Shown one piece after another: positions 56,596 to 64,000 of a stretch of 64,000 nt of DNA (positions within the stretch are counted from its first letter, which is position 1; every line of letters begins with the position of its first letter). Below the pieces are notes generated by a model. That model was given only the letters and a program-made list of their open reading frames with translations. It did no database searches and had not been told where the DNA came from. A program made the translations under genes and the position numbers. The DNA comes from JBBSBL01 sp046330255 (GTDB lineage: Bacteria > Actinomycetota > Thermoleophilia > Solirubrobacterales > Solirubrobacteraceae), in assembly GCA_046330255.1 (NCBI GenBank), contig JAXLTC010000001.1:1550001-1614000 (forward strand). Reading direction: 5' to 3'.

Positions 56596-57333
56596 CTACG
56601 CCGGGGCGTGCGTTCGCTGCGCCGCCGCGATCAGGTCCGCGACCGCCCGCTCGTCCCCCGCGCGCAACAGGTCGACCGGGTCCGGCTCTCCGTTGACGAT
56701 CGACTCGAAGAACTCCTTGCGGTCCCGGTAGGTCGGCAGCGTCGCCTTCGCCCAGCCGCGGGCGTCGTTGAGCATCACCGCCAGGCGCGCGTACTCCTCG
56801 CCGAACAGATCGGCGATCTCGCGCTTCATGCGCTTGGCGAGCGCGGGCGAGGCGCCCGCCGTGGAGATCGCGATCGCCAGCGGGCCGGTGCGCACGATCG
56901 CCGGGAGGATGAAGTTGCACAGCGGCGGCACGTCGACGACGTTGACCAGCATCGCGCGGCGCTCGGCGTCCTCGTAGATCCGGATGTTGACCTCGGAGTC
57001 GCTCGTCGCGGCGATGACCATGAAGCGCGCCTCGAGGTCCGCCGGCTCGTAGCGACGGCGCTCCCAGCGCAGCGAGCCCTCGGCCGCGAGGCGCTCGATC
57101 TCCGGCTCGGCCTCGGGGGCGACGACGACCACGTCGCCGTCGCAGGCGAGCAGGCCCTCGACCTTCTCCAGCCCCACCTCGCCGCCGCCGGCCACGAGGC
57201 AGGAGCGCCCGCTCAGCTTCAGGCAGGCGATGTAGAACGGCGTGGCGAGCATGTCGCGCACGCACGACTGGTCGCAGGTCCCGAGTCGCAGCTGGCAGAC
57301 GCATTCCTTGCCGCTGTAGGCCTGGGCGGGCAT
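56596..57333 (-). CDS. Precorrin-2 dehydrogenase / sirohydrochlorin ferrochelatase-type protein with Cys-rich N-terminus
   Basis: A 245-residue CysG-N/Met8-type enzyme, which oxidises precorrin-2 with NAD toward siroheme. The Rossmann motif is VAGGGEVGLEKVEGLL (residues about 49-64). Later blocks are VIAATSDSEVNIRIYEDAER, LVNVVDVPPLCNFILPAIVR and ISTAGASPALAKRMKREIAD. The family core begins about residue 28. In front is an extension with C11, C13, C20 and C24 (ECVCQLRLGTCDQSC). The ATG at 57333 is preferred because TACCCT ends eight bases before it and the extension has normal G/C third positions; M28 is the alternative. It heads the 12-gene run. Confidence 0.88.
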   Translation of the reverse strand: MPAQAYSGKECVCQLRLGTCDQSCVRDMLATPFYIACLKLSGRSCLVAGGGEVGLEKVEGLLACDGDVVVVAPEAEPEIERLAAEGSLRWERRRYEPADLEARFMVIAATSDSEVNIRIYEDAERRAMLVNVVDVPPLCNFILPAIVRTGPLAIAISTAGASPALAKRMKREIADLFGEEYARLAVMLNDARGWAKATLPTYRDRKEFFESIVNGEPDPVDLLRAGDERAVADLIAAAQRTHAPA

Positions 57334-57341
57334 CGCGGCCA

Positions 57342-57347
57342 AGGGTA
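57342..57347 (-). promoter_or_regulatory. -10-like TACCCT, probable leaderless start of the siroheme/heme operon
   Basis: On the minus strand it ends eight bases before ATG 57333. It would drive the operon of 12 tightly packed genes and supports the long form of the first protein. Confidence 0.45.
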
Positions 57348-57403
57348 GTGGCTGCGCGCCGGCGTCGAGCCGCGGCGCGCGGCGGGCGAGCCCGCGCCGC
57401 GTC

Positions 57404-58507
57404 CTACGCCCGCACGTACGCGGGCTCGCCGAGCCGCTGGGGTCCCGAGCCGCCGAGCATCAGGCGGAAGTCGTGCGGGCTCGAGGCGAACTCGGAGGCG
57501 CGCTCGGCCTCGACCTCTCCGGCGCGCACCAGTTCCAGCAGAGACTGGTCGAACGTGCGCATCCCGTAGTAGTCGCCCTCCGCGATCGCGGAGGAGATGT
57601 CGCTGCCGGGGGCGGCCTGGCCGATCAGGTCGGCGATCCTCGTCGTGTTCACGAGCACCTCGGCGGCGAGCGCCCGCCCGCCGTCGCGCGCCGGAACGAG
57701 GCGCTGGCTGACGACGCCGACCAGCGCGGACGCGAGCGTCCGCCGGGCGAGCTCGGCCGCCTGGTCGGAGAACAGCGCGAGGAAGCGCTGGACGGTGTCC
57801 GGCGCGTCGCTCGTGTGCATCGTGCACAGCACGAGGTGGCCCGTCTCGGCCGCGCGCAGCGCGGTGTCCGCGGTCGCGGCGTCGCGCACCTCGCCGACCA
57901 GGATCACGTCCGGGTCCTGGCGCAGGGCCGCGCGCAGGCCGTCCTGGTAGGTGGGCGCGTCGACCCCGATCTCGCGCTGGGAGATCAGCGCGCGGTCGTC
58001 GTCGTGCAGGTACTCGACCGGGTCCTCGATCGTGACGATGTGGCAGTCGCGCGTGCGGTTGACGCCGTTGATCAGCGCCGCGCATGTGGTCGACTTGCCC
58101 ATCCCGGACGGGCCGGTGACAACGATCAGACCGCGCGGCGCGGACGCCCAGGAGAGCACGACCTCGGGGATGCCGAGGCCGCTCGCGTCGGGCGCCGAGG
58201 GCACGATCCTGAACACGAAGGAGTTCTGGCCGCGCAGCGCGAAGGCGGAGACGCGGAAGCGCGCGTCGGCCGTCGAGTAGGAGAGGTCCGCCGCGCCGTG
58301 CGCCGCGAGGTCCTCGCGCTTGCCGTCGGTCGTCAGCACCGCGGCGGATACGGCGGCCGCGTCGTCGGAGGTGAACGTGGGGAGGTCGGCGAGGTCGGTC
58401 AGCTCGCCGTCGACGCGTGCGCGGGGCCGGGCGCCCACCTTCAGGTGGACGTCGGACGCGCCAGCATCGACGGCCGCGCCGAGCGCGCCGTCGAGCACGA
58501 AGGGCAT
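57404..58507 (-). CDS. pilT: PilT-family type IV pilus retraction ATPase
   Basis: A 367-residue GspE/PilT-family secretion ATPase. The N-terminal PAS-like domain has GASDVHLKVGARPRARVDGE, as in PilT. Walker A is GPSGMGKST (132-140), the Asp box has TIEDPVEYLHDDDRALISQR, Walker B VILVGEVRDAATADTALRAA, and the His box ETGHLVLCTMHTSDAPDTV. The C-terminal sequence MRTFDQSLLELVRAGEV corresponds to the AIRNLIRE-type end region. Other pilus genes are not in the window, so it may serve a pilus encoded elsewhere. Confidence 0.9.
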   Translation of the reverse strand: MPFVLDGALGAAVDAGASDVHLKVGARPRARVDGELTDLADLPTFTSDDAAAVSAAVLTTDGKREDLAAHGAADLSYSTADARFRVSAFALRGQNSFVFRIVPSAPDASGLGIPEVVLSWASAPRGLIVVTGPSGMGKSTTCAALINGVNRTRDCHIVTIEDPVEYLHDDDRALISQREIGVDAPTYQDGLRAALRQDPDVILVGEVRDAATADTALRAAETGHLVLCTMHTSDAPDTVQRFLALFSDQAAELARRTLASALVGVVSQRLVPARDGGRALAAEVLVNTTRIADLIGQAAPGSDISSAIAEGDYYGMRTFDQSLLELVRAGEVEAERASEFASSPHDFRLMLGGSGPQRLGEPAYVRA

Positions 58508-58619
58508 GCCCGCCCAATCGTCGCCGTCCGCGACCGACTTGAGCCATGGCCGGACGAGTGCGACCCGCGTCCGCTCCGTATCTGACAGGCTGCCGGACCG
58601 GACCGTGTCCCACGCCGCG

Positions 58620-59672
58620 ATGACTCCAGCGCACCGCGCCCAGGCGGCGGCGCTCGGCGCCGCGCTCCGGCTCCCCCGGGCCGTCCAGCGAAGGCTCGCG
58701 CCGCCCGCACGCGTCGACGGCCAGGAGCTCGACCCCGAGGTGGCCGTGATGCTGCGGCTCGATACGCGCCCGGCCCTGGAGACGATGGGCCTCGGGGCCG
58801 CGCGGGCGGACCTGGTCCAGCGCGCCCGGATCGTCGCGGGGGCTCCGATCCCGCTCGCGGCGGTCGAGCGGCGGTCCGTGGCCGGCGCCGACGGGCCGCT
58901 GGAGGCGCGCCTCTACGTCCCCGAGGCGGCCGCGGGGCCGGGCGGCGCGCCGCTGCTTCTCTACTTCCACGGGGGCGGCTGGACCCTGGGCGATCTCGAC
59001 AGCCACGACGCGCCATGCCGCCTGCTCGCTTCGGCGGCGGGGGTGCGGGTGCTGTCGGTCGCCTACCGCCTCGCGCCCGAGCACCCGTGGCCCGCCGCGG
59101 TGGACGACGCGTGCGCCGCGTTCGCCGCGGCGCACGCGCGCGCGGAGGAGTTCGGCGCCGACGCGGATCGCATCGCGGTCGGCGGCGACAGCGCGGGCGG
59201 TCACCTCTCCGCGATCGTCGCCCGGCAGGCGGTCGCGTCCGGCGCGCCGGCGCCCGCGTTCCAGTTGCTGATCTACCCGGTGACCGACCGCGTCGCGAAG
59301 GCGCGCTCGTATGCGCACTTCCGGGAGGGCTTCTTCCTCACCGAGGCGACGATGGACTGGTACTGGGGCAACTTCCTCTCCGGCGCGGCGAGCTCGGCCG
59401 ACCCCTCCGACCCGCGCATCTCCCCGCTGCGCGCGCCGGACCTGCGCGGCCTTCCGCCGGCCTACGTGGCGACCGCCGGCTTCGATCCGCTGCGCGACGA
59501 GGGCGAGGCCTACGCGGCGCGTCTGCGCGAGGCCGGCGTGCCGGTGGCGCTGAACCGCCACTCCGGGCTCGTGCACGGCTTCGCTAACGCGCTCGGACCG
59601 GGCCGCAGCTGCCGTGAGGCCCTGCTGACCGCGGCGGGAGCGCTGCGGCTCGGGCTGCGGGCCGCCGGCTGA
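58620..59672 (+). CDS. Alpha/beta hydrolase esterase, hormone-sensitive lipase family
   Basis: A 350-residue esterase. The oxyanion-hole motif is YFHGGGWTLGDLDSHDA (HGGGW near residue 121), with the serine in VGGDSAGGHLSA, the aspartate in GFDPLRDEG, and the histidine in GLVHGFANA. The block SVAYRLAPEHPWPAA is also typical of the HSL group. It acts on short acyl esters of unknown kind. An N-terminal segment of about 75 residues forms the cap. It is divergent from pilT across 112 bases in which no good promoter was seen. Confidence 0.92.
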   Translation: MTPAHRAQAAALGAALRLPRAVQRRLAPPARVDGQELDPEVAVMLRLDTRPALETMGLGAARADLVQRARIVAGAPIPLAAVERRSVAGADGPLEARLYVPEAAAGPGGAPLLLYFHGGGWTLGDLDSHDAPCRLLASAAGVRVLSVAYRLAPEHPWPAAVDDACAAFAAAHARAEEFGADADRIAVGGDSAGGHLSAIVARQAVASGAPAPAFQLLIYPVTDRVAKARSYAHFREGFFLTEATMDWYWGNFLSGAASSADPSDPRISPLRAPDLRGLPPAYVATAGFDPLRDEGEAYAARLREAGVPVALNRHSGLVHGFANALGPGRSCREALLTAAGALRLGLRAAG

Positions 59673-59678
59673 CCGGGC

Positions 59679-61274
59679 TCAGCGCTCGCGGGCCAGGCGC
59701 GCCGCGACCCGCGCGAGCGGGCGCGCGCCCGCCCGCAGCGCCGCGAGACGCTTCGACTCGCGGCCGTAGAGCACGGCGGCGGCCTGCTTCATCGCGCGCC
59801 CGAGATCCGCGTCGTAGGGGTGCCACCACGGGTCGCGCAGCCGCGAGGGCTCCCAGACGCGCAGCGTCACGTCGACATTCGCGTAGAGCCCGAATCGCGA
59901 GTGCGTGACGCCGAGCCCGGAGTCCTTGACGCCGCCCCACGAGCACTGGCACGCGCCGTGCGAGTACATGTGGTCGTTGATCCAGGTCATGCCCGTCCGG
60001 AGGCGACCCGCGACCCGCTCGCCCCGCTCGCGGTCGCGGGTCCAGACGCTCGCCCCGAGGCCGAAGCGCGAGTCGTTGGCGAGCGCGACGGCCTCCTCCT
60101 CGCCGTCGACCACCATCACCGGCACGACCGGGCCGAAGATCTCGTCGCGCATGATCCGCATGTCGTGCGTGACCCCGGTCAGGACCGCGGGGGCGTACCA
60201 GGCTCCCGCCAGGCCCGCCGGAGGATCGACGGGCCCGCCGCAGAGCAGCTCCGCGCCGGACTCGACGGCGTCCCGCACGAGCGCGTCGACGGAGTCGCGC
60301 TGCTCCGTCGTGACCATCGGCCCGATCTCGGAGTCCCAGCGCAGCGGGTCGCCCAGTCGCAGGCCGCGGGCTCCCTCGACGAGGCCGGCGACGAAGCGCT
60401 CGGCCACCTCCTGCGCGACATAGACCCGTTCGATCCCGGCGCACGTCTGGCCCGCGTTCGCGAACCCCGCCCAGAGCGCGCCGGCTACCGCGTGCTCGAG
60501 CGGCGCGTCGGGCAGCACCAGCATCGCGTCCTTCCCGCCCAGCTCCAGCACCGAGCCAGCGAGCCGGCGCGCGCACGCCTCGCCCACGGCGCGGCCGGTC
60601 TCGACCGAGCCCGTGAAGAAGACCTTCCGCACGCCGGGCGCGCCGGCGAGCGCCGCGCCCGTCCCGGGGCCGTGCACCACGCGCACGAGCCCCTCGGGTA
60701 CGCCGGCGCGCTCCAGCGCCGCGACGATCCGCTCGCCGAGCAGCGGCGTCAGCGACGATGGCTTGAGCACGACGCCGTTGCCGGCCATCAGCGCCATCGC
60801 GACCTCGCCGAGCGGGATCGACCACGGGTAGTTCCAGGGTGCGATGACGGCCACGACGCCCAGCGGCTCGTATACGAAGCGCGAGCGCTTCGAGCGGAAG
60901 AAGGGCTGCGGGGTCGGGATCGGCTCCTCGGCGAGGATCGAGGGCCCGTTGCGCGCGATCCAGCGCAGCGTGTCGATCGTCGGCAGGACCTCCATCAGGT
61001 AGGCCTCGTTGCGCGGCTTGCCCTGCTCGCGGCAGATCAGGTCGCGAATCGCGTCGGTCTCGTCGATGACGACCTGGGCGGCGCGGTGCAGGTAGCGGGC
61101 GCGATGCTCGGGGCGCAGCGCGGCCCAGAACGGCTGTGCCCGGGCGACGGCCTCGACCACCTCGTCCACGCGGTCGGGAGGCGTCGTCGCGACCGCGCCC
61201 AGCGCTTCGCCGCTCAACGGGCTTCGGGACTCGAGCCGCCCGGTGGCGGCCGGGCTCGCGGTGGCTGTGGACAT
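59679..61274 (-). CDS. NAD(P)-dependent aldehyde dehydrogenase
   Basis: A 531-residue aldehyde dehydrogenase. Catalytic cysteine lies in NAGQTCAGIERVYV and the general-base glutamate in SVLELGGKDAML. The cofactor region is VIAPWNYPWSIP, then VLKPSSLTPL and FFTGSVETGRAVG. The substrate is not clear; the form resembles succinate-semialdehyde or coniferyl-type dehydrogenases. The last 60 residues extend beyond the usual end with RDPWWHPYDADLGRAM and a basic tail. CATACT ends seven bases before the ATG. Confidence 0.93.
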   Translation of the reverse strand: MSTATASPAATGRLESRSPLSGEALGAVATTPPDRVDEVVEAVARAQPFWAALRPEHRARYLHRAAQVVIDETDAIRDLICREQGKPRNEAYLMEVLPTIDTLRWIARNGPSILAEEPIPTPQPFFRSKRSRFVYEPLGVVAVIAPWNYPWSIPLGEVAMALMAGNGVVLKPSSLTPLLGERIVAALERAGVPEGLVRVVHGPGTGAALAGAPGVRKVFFTGSVETGRAVGEACARRLAGSVLELGGKDAMLVLPDAPLEHAVAGALWAGFANAGQTCAGIERVYVAQEVAERFVAGLVEGARGLRLGDPLRWDSEIGPMVTTEQRDSVDALVRDAVESGAELLCGGPVDPPAGLAGAWYAPAVLTGVTHDMRIMRDEIFGPVVPVMVVDGEEEAVALANDSRFGLGASVWTRDRERGERVAGRLRTGMTWINDHMYSHGACQCSWGGVKDSGLGVTHSRFGLYANVDVTLRVWEPSRLRDPWWHPYDADLGRAMKQAAAVLYGRESKRLAALRAGARPLARVAARLARER

Positions 61275-61281
61275 GGGCGTG

Positions 61282-61287
61282 AGTATG
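61282..61287 (-). promoter_or_regulatory. -10-like CATACT, probable leaderless start of aldehyde dehydrogenase gene
   Basis: On the minus strand it ends seven bases before ATG 61274, the same hexamer and spacing as at the sortase gene. Confidence 0.45.
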
Positions 61288-61320
61288 GCGTGCGGCGCGC
61301 GGGCCGTCAGGCCCCCCGGG

Positions 61321-62658
61321 CTAGCTCTCCTCGCGCCCCCGCGCGCGCCGGATCGCGGCCAGGCGCTCGGCCATCGCCGTCTCCGCCTCGTCGGGCGCGT
61401 AGAAGCGCTCGCCCGCCAGACCCCGGGGCATGACCTCGGCCTCCGAGAGGTGGCCCGCGTGGTCGTGCGGGTAGTCGTAGTCCTCGCCGCGCCCGAGCTC
61501 GGCCGCGCCGGGATACGCGGCGGAGCGCAGCGAGGCGGGCGGCAGCGCCGCTCCCCGCTCCCGCACGCGGCGCCGCGCGGCTCCGATCGCGAGCGTCGCC
61601 GCGTTCGACTTCGGCGCCAACGACAGGTAGATCGCGGCCTGGGCGAGCGCGAACTGGCACTCCGGGAGCCCCACGTGCTCGACGGCGTGCGCGGCCGCCA
61701 CCGCGACCTCCAGCGCGCGCGGGTCGGCGTTGCCGACGTCCTCGGAGGCGAGGATCACCATCCGGCGCGCGATGAACCGTGGATCCTCGCCGCCCTCGAG
61801 CATCACGGCGAGGTAGTAGAGGCTCGCGTCGGGATCGCTCGCGCGCGTGGCCTTGATCCAGGCCGATATGTAGTCGAAGTGCTGGTCGCGATCGCGGTCG
61901 TAGCGCATGGTCGCGCGTCGCTGGAGCGCGTCCTCGGCGTGCTCGAGCGTCACCGCGCCGCCCTCCCCGGCGGTCTCCGCCGCTAGCTCGAGGGCGGCGA
62001 GCGCGGCCCGGGCATCGCCCGCCGCGCGCGCCGCGAGGAACGCGACGGCGTCGTCGTCCGCGCCGGCGACGCTCATCCCGCCCTCGGCGAGCGCGCGGCG
62101 CAGCAGCCCCTCGACCTCCCTAGGGGACAGCGGGTGCAACTCGTAGATCCTCGTCCGCGAGAGCAGCGCCGAGTTGACCTCGAAGAACGGGTTCTCGGTC
62201 GTGGCGCCGATCAGCGTCACGAGGCCCTCCTCGACGGCCGGCAGCAGCGCGTCCTGCTGGGCGCGGTTGAAGCGGTGGATCTCGTCGAGGAAGAAGATCG
62301 TCTGCTCGCCGGTCGTCGCGCGACGGTGACGGGCGCGCTCGATCACCGCGCGCACCTCCGCGCGCCCGGCCGCAACCGCGCTCTCCTCCTCGAACGCCGC
62401 GCTCGCCGCCGCGGCCACGATCCGCGCGAGGGTCGTCTTGCCGGTCCCGGGCGGTCCGAACAGGATCATCGAGTGCGGCCGGCCCTCCTCGATCGCGGTG
62501 CGCAGCGCCGAGCCCGCAGCCAGCACGTGCTCCTGGCCCGCGAAGCCCCCGAGGGTCGCGGGACGCATGCGCGCGGCCAGCGGGGCGGAGGCGCGAGCGC
62601 CCCGCCGGCCCGGGCGGCCGGACCCCTCGCCCTCGCCCGCCTCGAACAGCGACTCCAT
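61321..62658 (-). CDS. rarA: Replication-associated recombination protein A (RarA/MgsA) AAA ATPase
   Basis: A 445-residue clamp-loader-like AAA+ ATPase that acts at stalled replication forks. Walker A is FGPPGTGKTTLARI (about residues 67-80), Walker B IFFLDEIHRFNRAQQDALLP, sensor 1 IGATTENPFFEVNSALLSR, and the arginine finger is in SRTRIYEL. The C-terminal MgsA domain has DYISAWIKATRASDPDASLYY in part, RRMVILASEDVGNADP and the final region YDYPHDHAGH. Length is normal. GATACT ends six bases before the ATG. Confidence 0.95.
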   Translation of the reverse strand: MESLFEAGEGEGSGRPGRRGARASAPLAARMRPATLGGFAGQEHVLAAGSALRTAIEEGRPHSMILFGPPGTGKTTLARIVAAAASAAFEEESAVAAGRAEVRAVIERARHRRATTGEQTIFFLDEIHRFNRAQQDALLPAVEEGLVTLIGATTENPFFEVNSALLSRTRIYELHPLSPREVEGLLRRALAEGGMSVAGADDDAVAFLAARAAGDARAALAALELAAETAGEGGAVTLEHAEDALQRRATMRYDRDRDQHFDYISAWIKATRASDPDASLYYLAVMLEGGEDPRFIARRMVILASEDVGNADPRALEVAVAAAHAVEHVGLPECQFALAQAAIYLSLAPKSNAATLAIGAARRRVRERGAALPPASLRSAAYPGAAELGRGEDYDYPHDHAGHLSEAEVMPRGLAGERFYAPDEAETAMAERLAAIRRARGREES

Positions 62659-62664
62659 CGGGGA

Positions 62665-62670
62665 AGTATC
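62665..62670 (-). promoter_or_regulatory. -10-like GATACT, probable leaderless start of rarA
   Basis: It ends six bases before ATG 62658 on the minus strand. Confidence 0.45.
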
Positions 62671-62707
62671 GCGCCCGGCGCCGCGCGGGCCGCCCGCGAC
62701 GCTCGCG

Positions 62708-62713
62708 TAGCAT
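62708..62713 (+). promoter_or_regulatory. -10-like TAGCAT, probable leaderless start of M20 peptidase gene
   Basis: It ends eight bases before GTG 62722. It is back to back with the rarA hexamer across a 63-base divergent gap. Confidence 0.45.
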
Positions 62714-62721
62714 GGCCTGCG

Positions 62722-64000
62722 GTGAGCGACCTCCAGGCCGAGACCACCGCCCTGCTGCAGGAGCTCATCCGCTTCGACACCGTCAACCCGCCCGGCAACG
62801 AGCGCGCCGCGCAGGAGCGCCTGGCCGCCTACCTCGGCGACGCGGGCCTCGAGACGACGCTGGTCGGCGCCGAGCCGGGGCGGCCGAACCTCGTCGCGCG
62901 GCTGCGCGGCGACGAGCCCGGGCCGGCGCTGTGCCTGCTCTCGCACGTCGACACCGTGCTCGCCGAGCCCGGCGAGTGGAGCCACGATCCGTGGTCGGGC
63001 GATCTCGCGGACGGCTTCCTGTGGGGCCGCGGGGCGCTGGACATGAAGTCCCAGACCGCGGCCGAAGCCGTCGCCGCGGCCACGCTCGCGCGCGAGGGCT
63101 GGCGGCCGGCGCGCGGCGATCTGCTCGTGGTCTCGGTCGTGGATGAGGAGACCGGAGGCGGGCTCGGGGCGCGCTGGCTGTGCGCCGAGCACCCCGAGCT
63201 GGTGCGCTGCGACTGGCTCCTGAACGAGGGCGGCGGCGAGGTGATCCCCTACGACGGGCGGCGGCTCTACGGCATCTGCTGCGGCGAGAAGGGCGTCTAC
63301 CGCTTCCGCCTGAGCACGACCGGCGTCGCGGGCCATGCGTCGATTCCGGCGATGGGCGACAACGCGCTGCTGAAGATGGCGCCCATCCTCGAGCGCCTCG
63401 GCGCGGCACAGCCCTCCTGGGAGCCGACGGAGATCGCGCGTGGCTTCCTTCGCGGGCTGGGGGAGGACCCGGACGATCCCGCGGCGGCGGTCGCGAGCGT
63501 CGCGGCGCGCGACCCGCTCCTGGCGGTGCTCGTGGCGCCGGTGCTCGGCGTGACCCTCACACCTACCCGCATCTCCGCCTCCGAGAAGATCAACGTGATC
63601 CCCTCGCGCGCGACGCTCGGGGTCGATTGCCGCGTGCCGCCAGGGCTCGGCGAGGAGGCCGCGCGCCGCGGGATCGAGGAGGTGCTCGGCCCCGACGGAT
63701 ACGAGCTCGAGTTCAGCGAGACGGTGCGCGGCAACGGGTCGCTCCCGGAGGGGCCCCTGCACGACGCGCTCGCGGAGTGGGTGGCAGCGCAGGACCCGGG
63801 CGCCGAGACGATCCCGGTGATCCTCCCGGGCTACACCGACTCGGTCGCGTTCCGCGACGCCTTCCCGGACATGGTCGCCTACGGCTTCTTCCCGCAGCGC
63901 CACATGACGATCTACGACACCGCCCCGCTGATCCACTCGGCCGACGAGCGGATCGACGTCCGCGACCTCGGCTTCGCCGCCGCCTGCTACCGCGACGTGG
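62722..64000 (+). CDS. M20-family metallopeptidase/deacylase, 3' end cut by window
   Basis: At least 426 residues of an M20 (ArgE/DapE/ACY1/CPG2) enzyme, running off the window. It starts with GTG, giving SDLQAETTALLQELIRFDTV. The first metal site is LSHVDTVLA (H and D), the second the GRGALDMKSQTAA aspartate, then VVDEETGGG with the catalytic glutamate pair, and LLNEGGGE. The dimerisation domain includes GVAGHASIPAMGDNAL with its histidine. The last metal histidine should lie beyond or near 63904 (QRHMTIYDT). The substrate is an N-acylated amino acid or peptide, not further defined. Confidence 0.93.
   Translation, partial: MSDLQAETTALLQELIRFDTVNPPGNERAAQERLAAYLGDAGLETTLVGAEPGRPNLVARLRGDEPGPALCLLSHVDTVLAEPGEWSHDPWSGDLADGFLWGRGALDMKSQTAAEAVAAATLAREGWRPARGDLLVVSVVDEETGGGLGARWLCAEHPELVRCDWLLNEGGGEVIPYDGRRLYGICCGEKGVYRFRLSTTGVAGHASIPAMGDNALLKMAPILERLGAAQPSWEPTEIARGFLRGLGEDPDDPAAAVASVAARDPLLAVLVAPVLGVTLTPTRISASEKINVIPSRATLGVDCRVPPGLGEEAARRGIEEVLGPDGYELEFSETVRGNGSLPEGPLHDALAEWVAAQDPGAETIPVILPGYTDSVAFRDAFPDMVAYGFFPQRHMTIYDTAPLIHSADERIDVRDLGFAAACYRDV

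Overview
The window is a 64 kb chromosomal segment of a very GC-rich bacterium, with strong G/C at third codon positions throughout. Gene content and order (rpsF-ssb-rpsR-rplI then dnaB-purA, separate tatA/tatC, a class E/D-like sortase, TreT, a ccmABCD-hemAC-cobA/hemD block, PIG-V-type mannosyltransferase) point to Actinomycetota, most likely class Thermoleophilia (Solirubrobacterales-like). That assignment rests on recalled family resemblance, not on a search. Coding density is about 95 percent. Genes are packed with ATGA, GTGA, TTGA or TGATG stop/start overlaps. No rRNA, CRISPR, insertion sequence, prophage or conjugative element was seen, so this is core chromosome rather than an island.

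Layout. 1-3057: end of a polyprenyl synthase, a small zinc-ribbon-like protein, tatA-tatC, a TPR protein and tRNA-Lys(CTT). 3118-7955: a class IV aminotransferase followed by a four-gene block resembling WbpI-WbpA-WbpB-WbpD, i.e. diacetamido-uronic acid nucleotide-sugar synthesis without a visible WbpE. 7974-13250 (minus): rpsF-ssb-rpsR-rplI, a 646-bp non-coding gap with a duplicated 101-bp element, then dnaB and purA. 13452-17851: a Pro/Ala-rich membrane protein, then a trehalose cluster (GT20 synthase, TreT, inositol-monophosphatase-like protein) joined to a two-component system (17848-19981). 20046-22869: an M28-like membrane protein lacking key metal ligands, a sortase and a FlgM-like protein. 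22871-26274 (minus): infA-thiL and a class A penicillin-binding protein. 26405-30603: mannosyltransferase, HAD hydrolase, CPBP protease, L,D-transpeptidase. 30643-34590: membrane protein, pyrE, a small ADP-ribosyltransferase-like gene overlapping an SseB-domain gene, alpha/beta hydrolase, methyltransferase and tRNA-Arg(CCT).

34856-40928: a complete dipeptide/oligopeptide ABC transporter (dppC, substrate-binding lipoprotein, dppB, dppD, dppF), with a 13-bp perfect hairpin after the binding-protein gene. 40859-45177 (minus): hypothetical, asparaginase, dtd, galT, GNAT and a TlpA-like lipoprotein. 45336-47939: an unusual DEAH helicase. 47948-57333 (minus): a 12-gene run for siroheme (precorrin-2 dehydrogenase, CobA/HemD fusion), molybdopterin (moaC, mog), cytochrome c maturation (ccmA-D), early heme (hemA, hemC), a SAM hydrolase and biotin ligase. 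57404-64000: pilT, HSL esterase, aldehyde dehydrogenase, rarA and a truncated M20 peptidase.

A recurring feature is a -10-like hexamer (TAGACT, TACGCT, TAGGAT, TAGCAT, CATACT and similar) placed 6-11 bases before many start codons that mostly lack a Shine-Dalgarno sequence. This suggests widespread leaderless transcription and was used to choose several starts. The most novel candidate system is the ART-like/SseB gene pair at 31641-32629.
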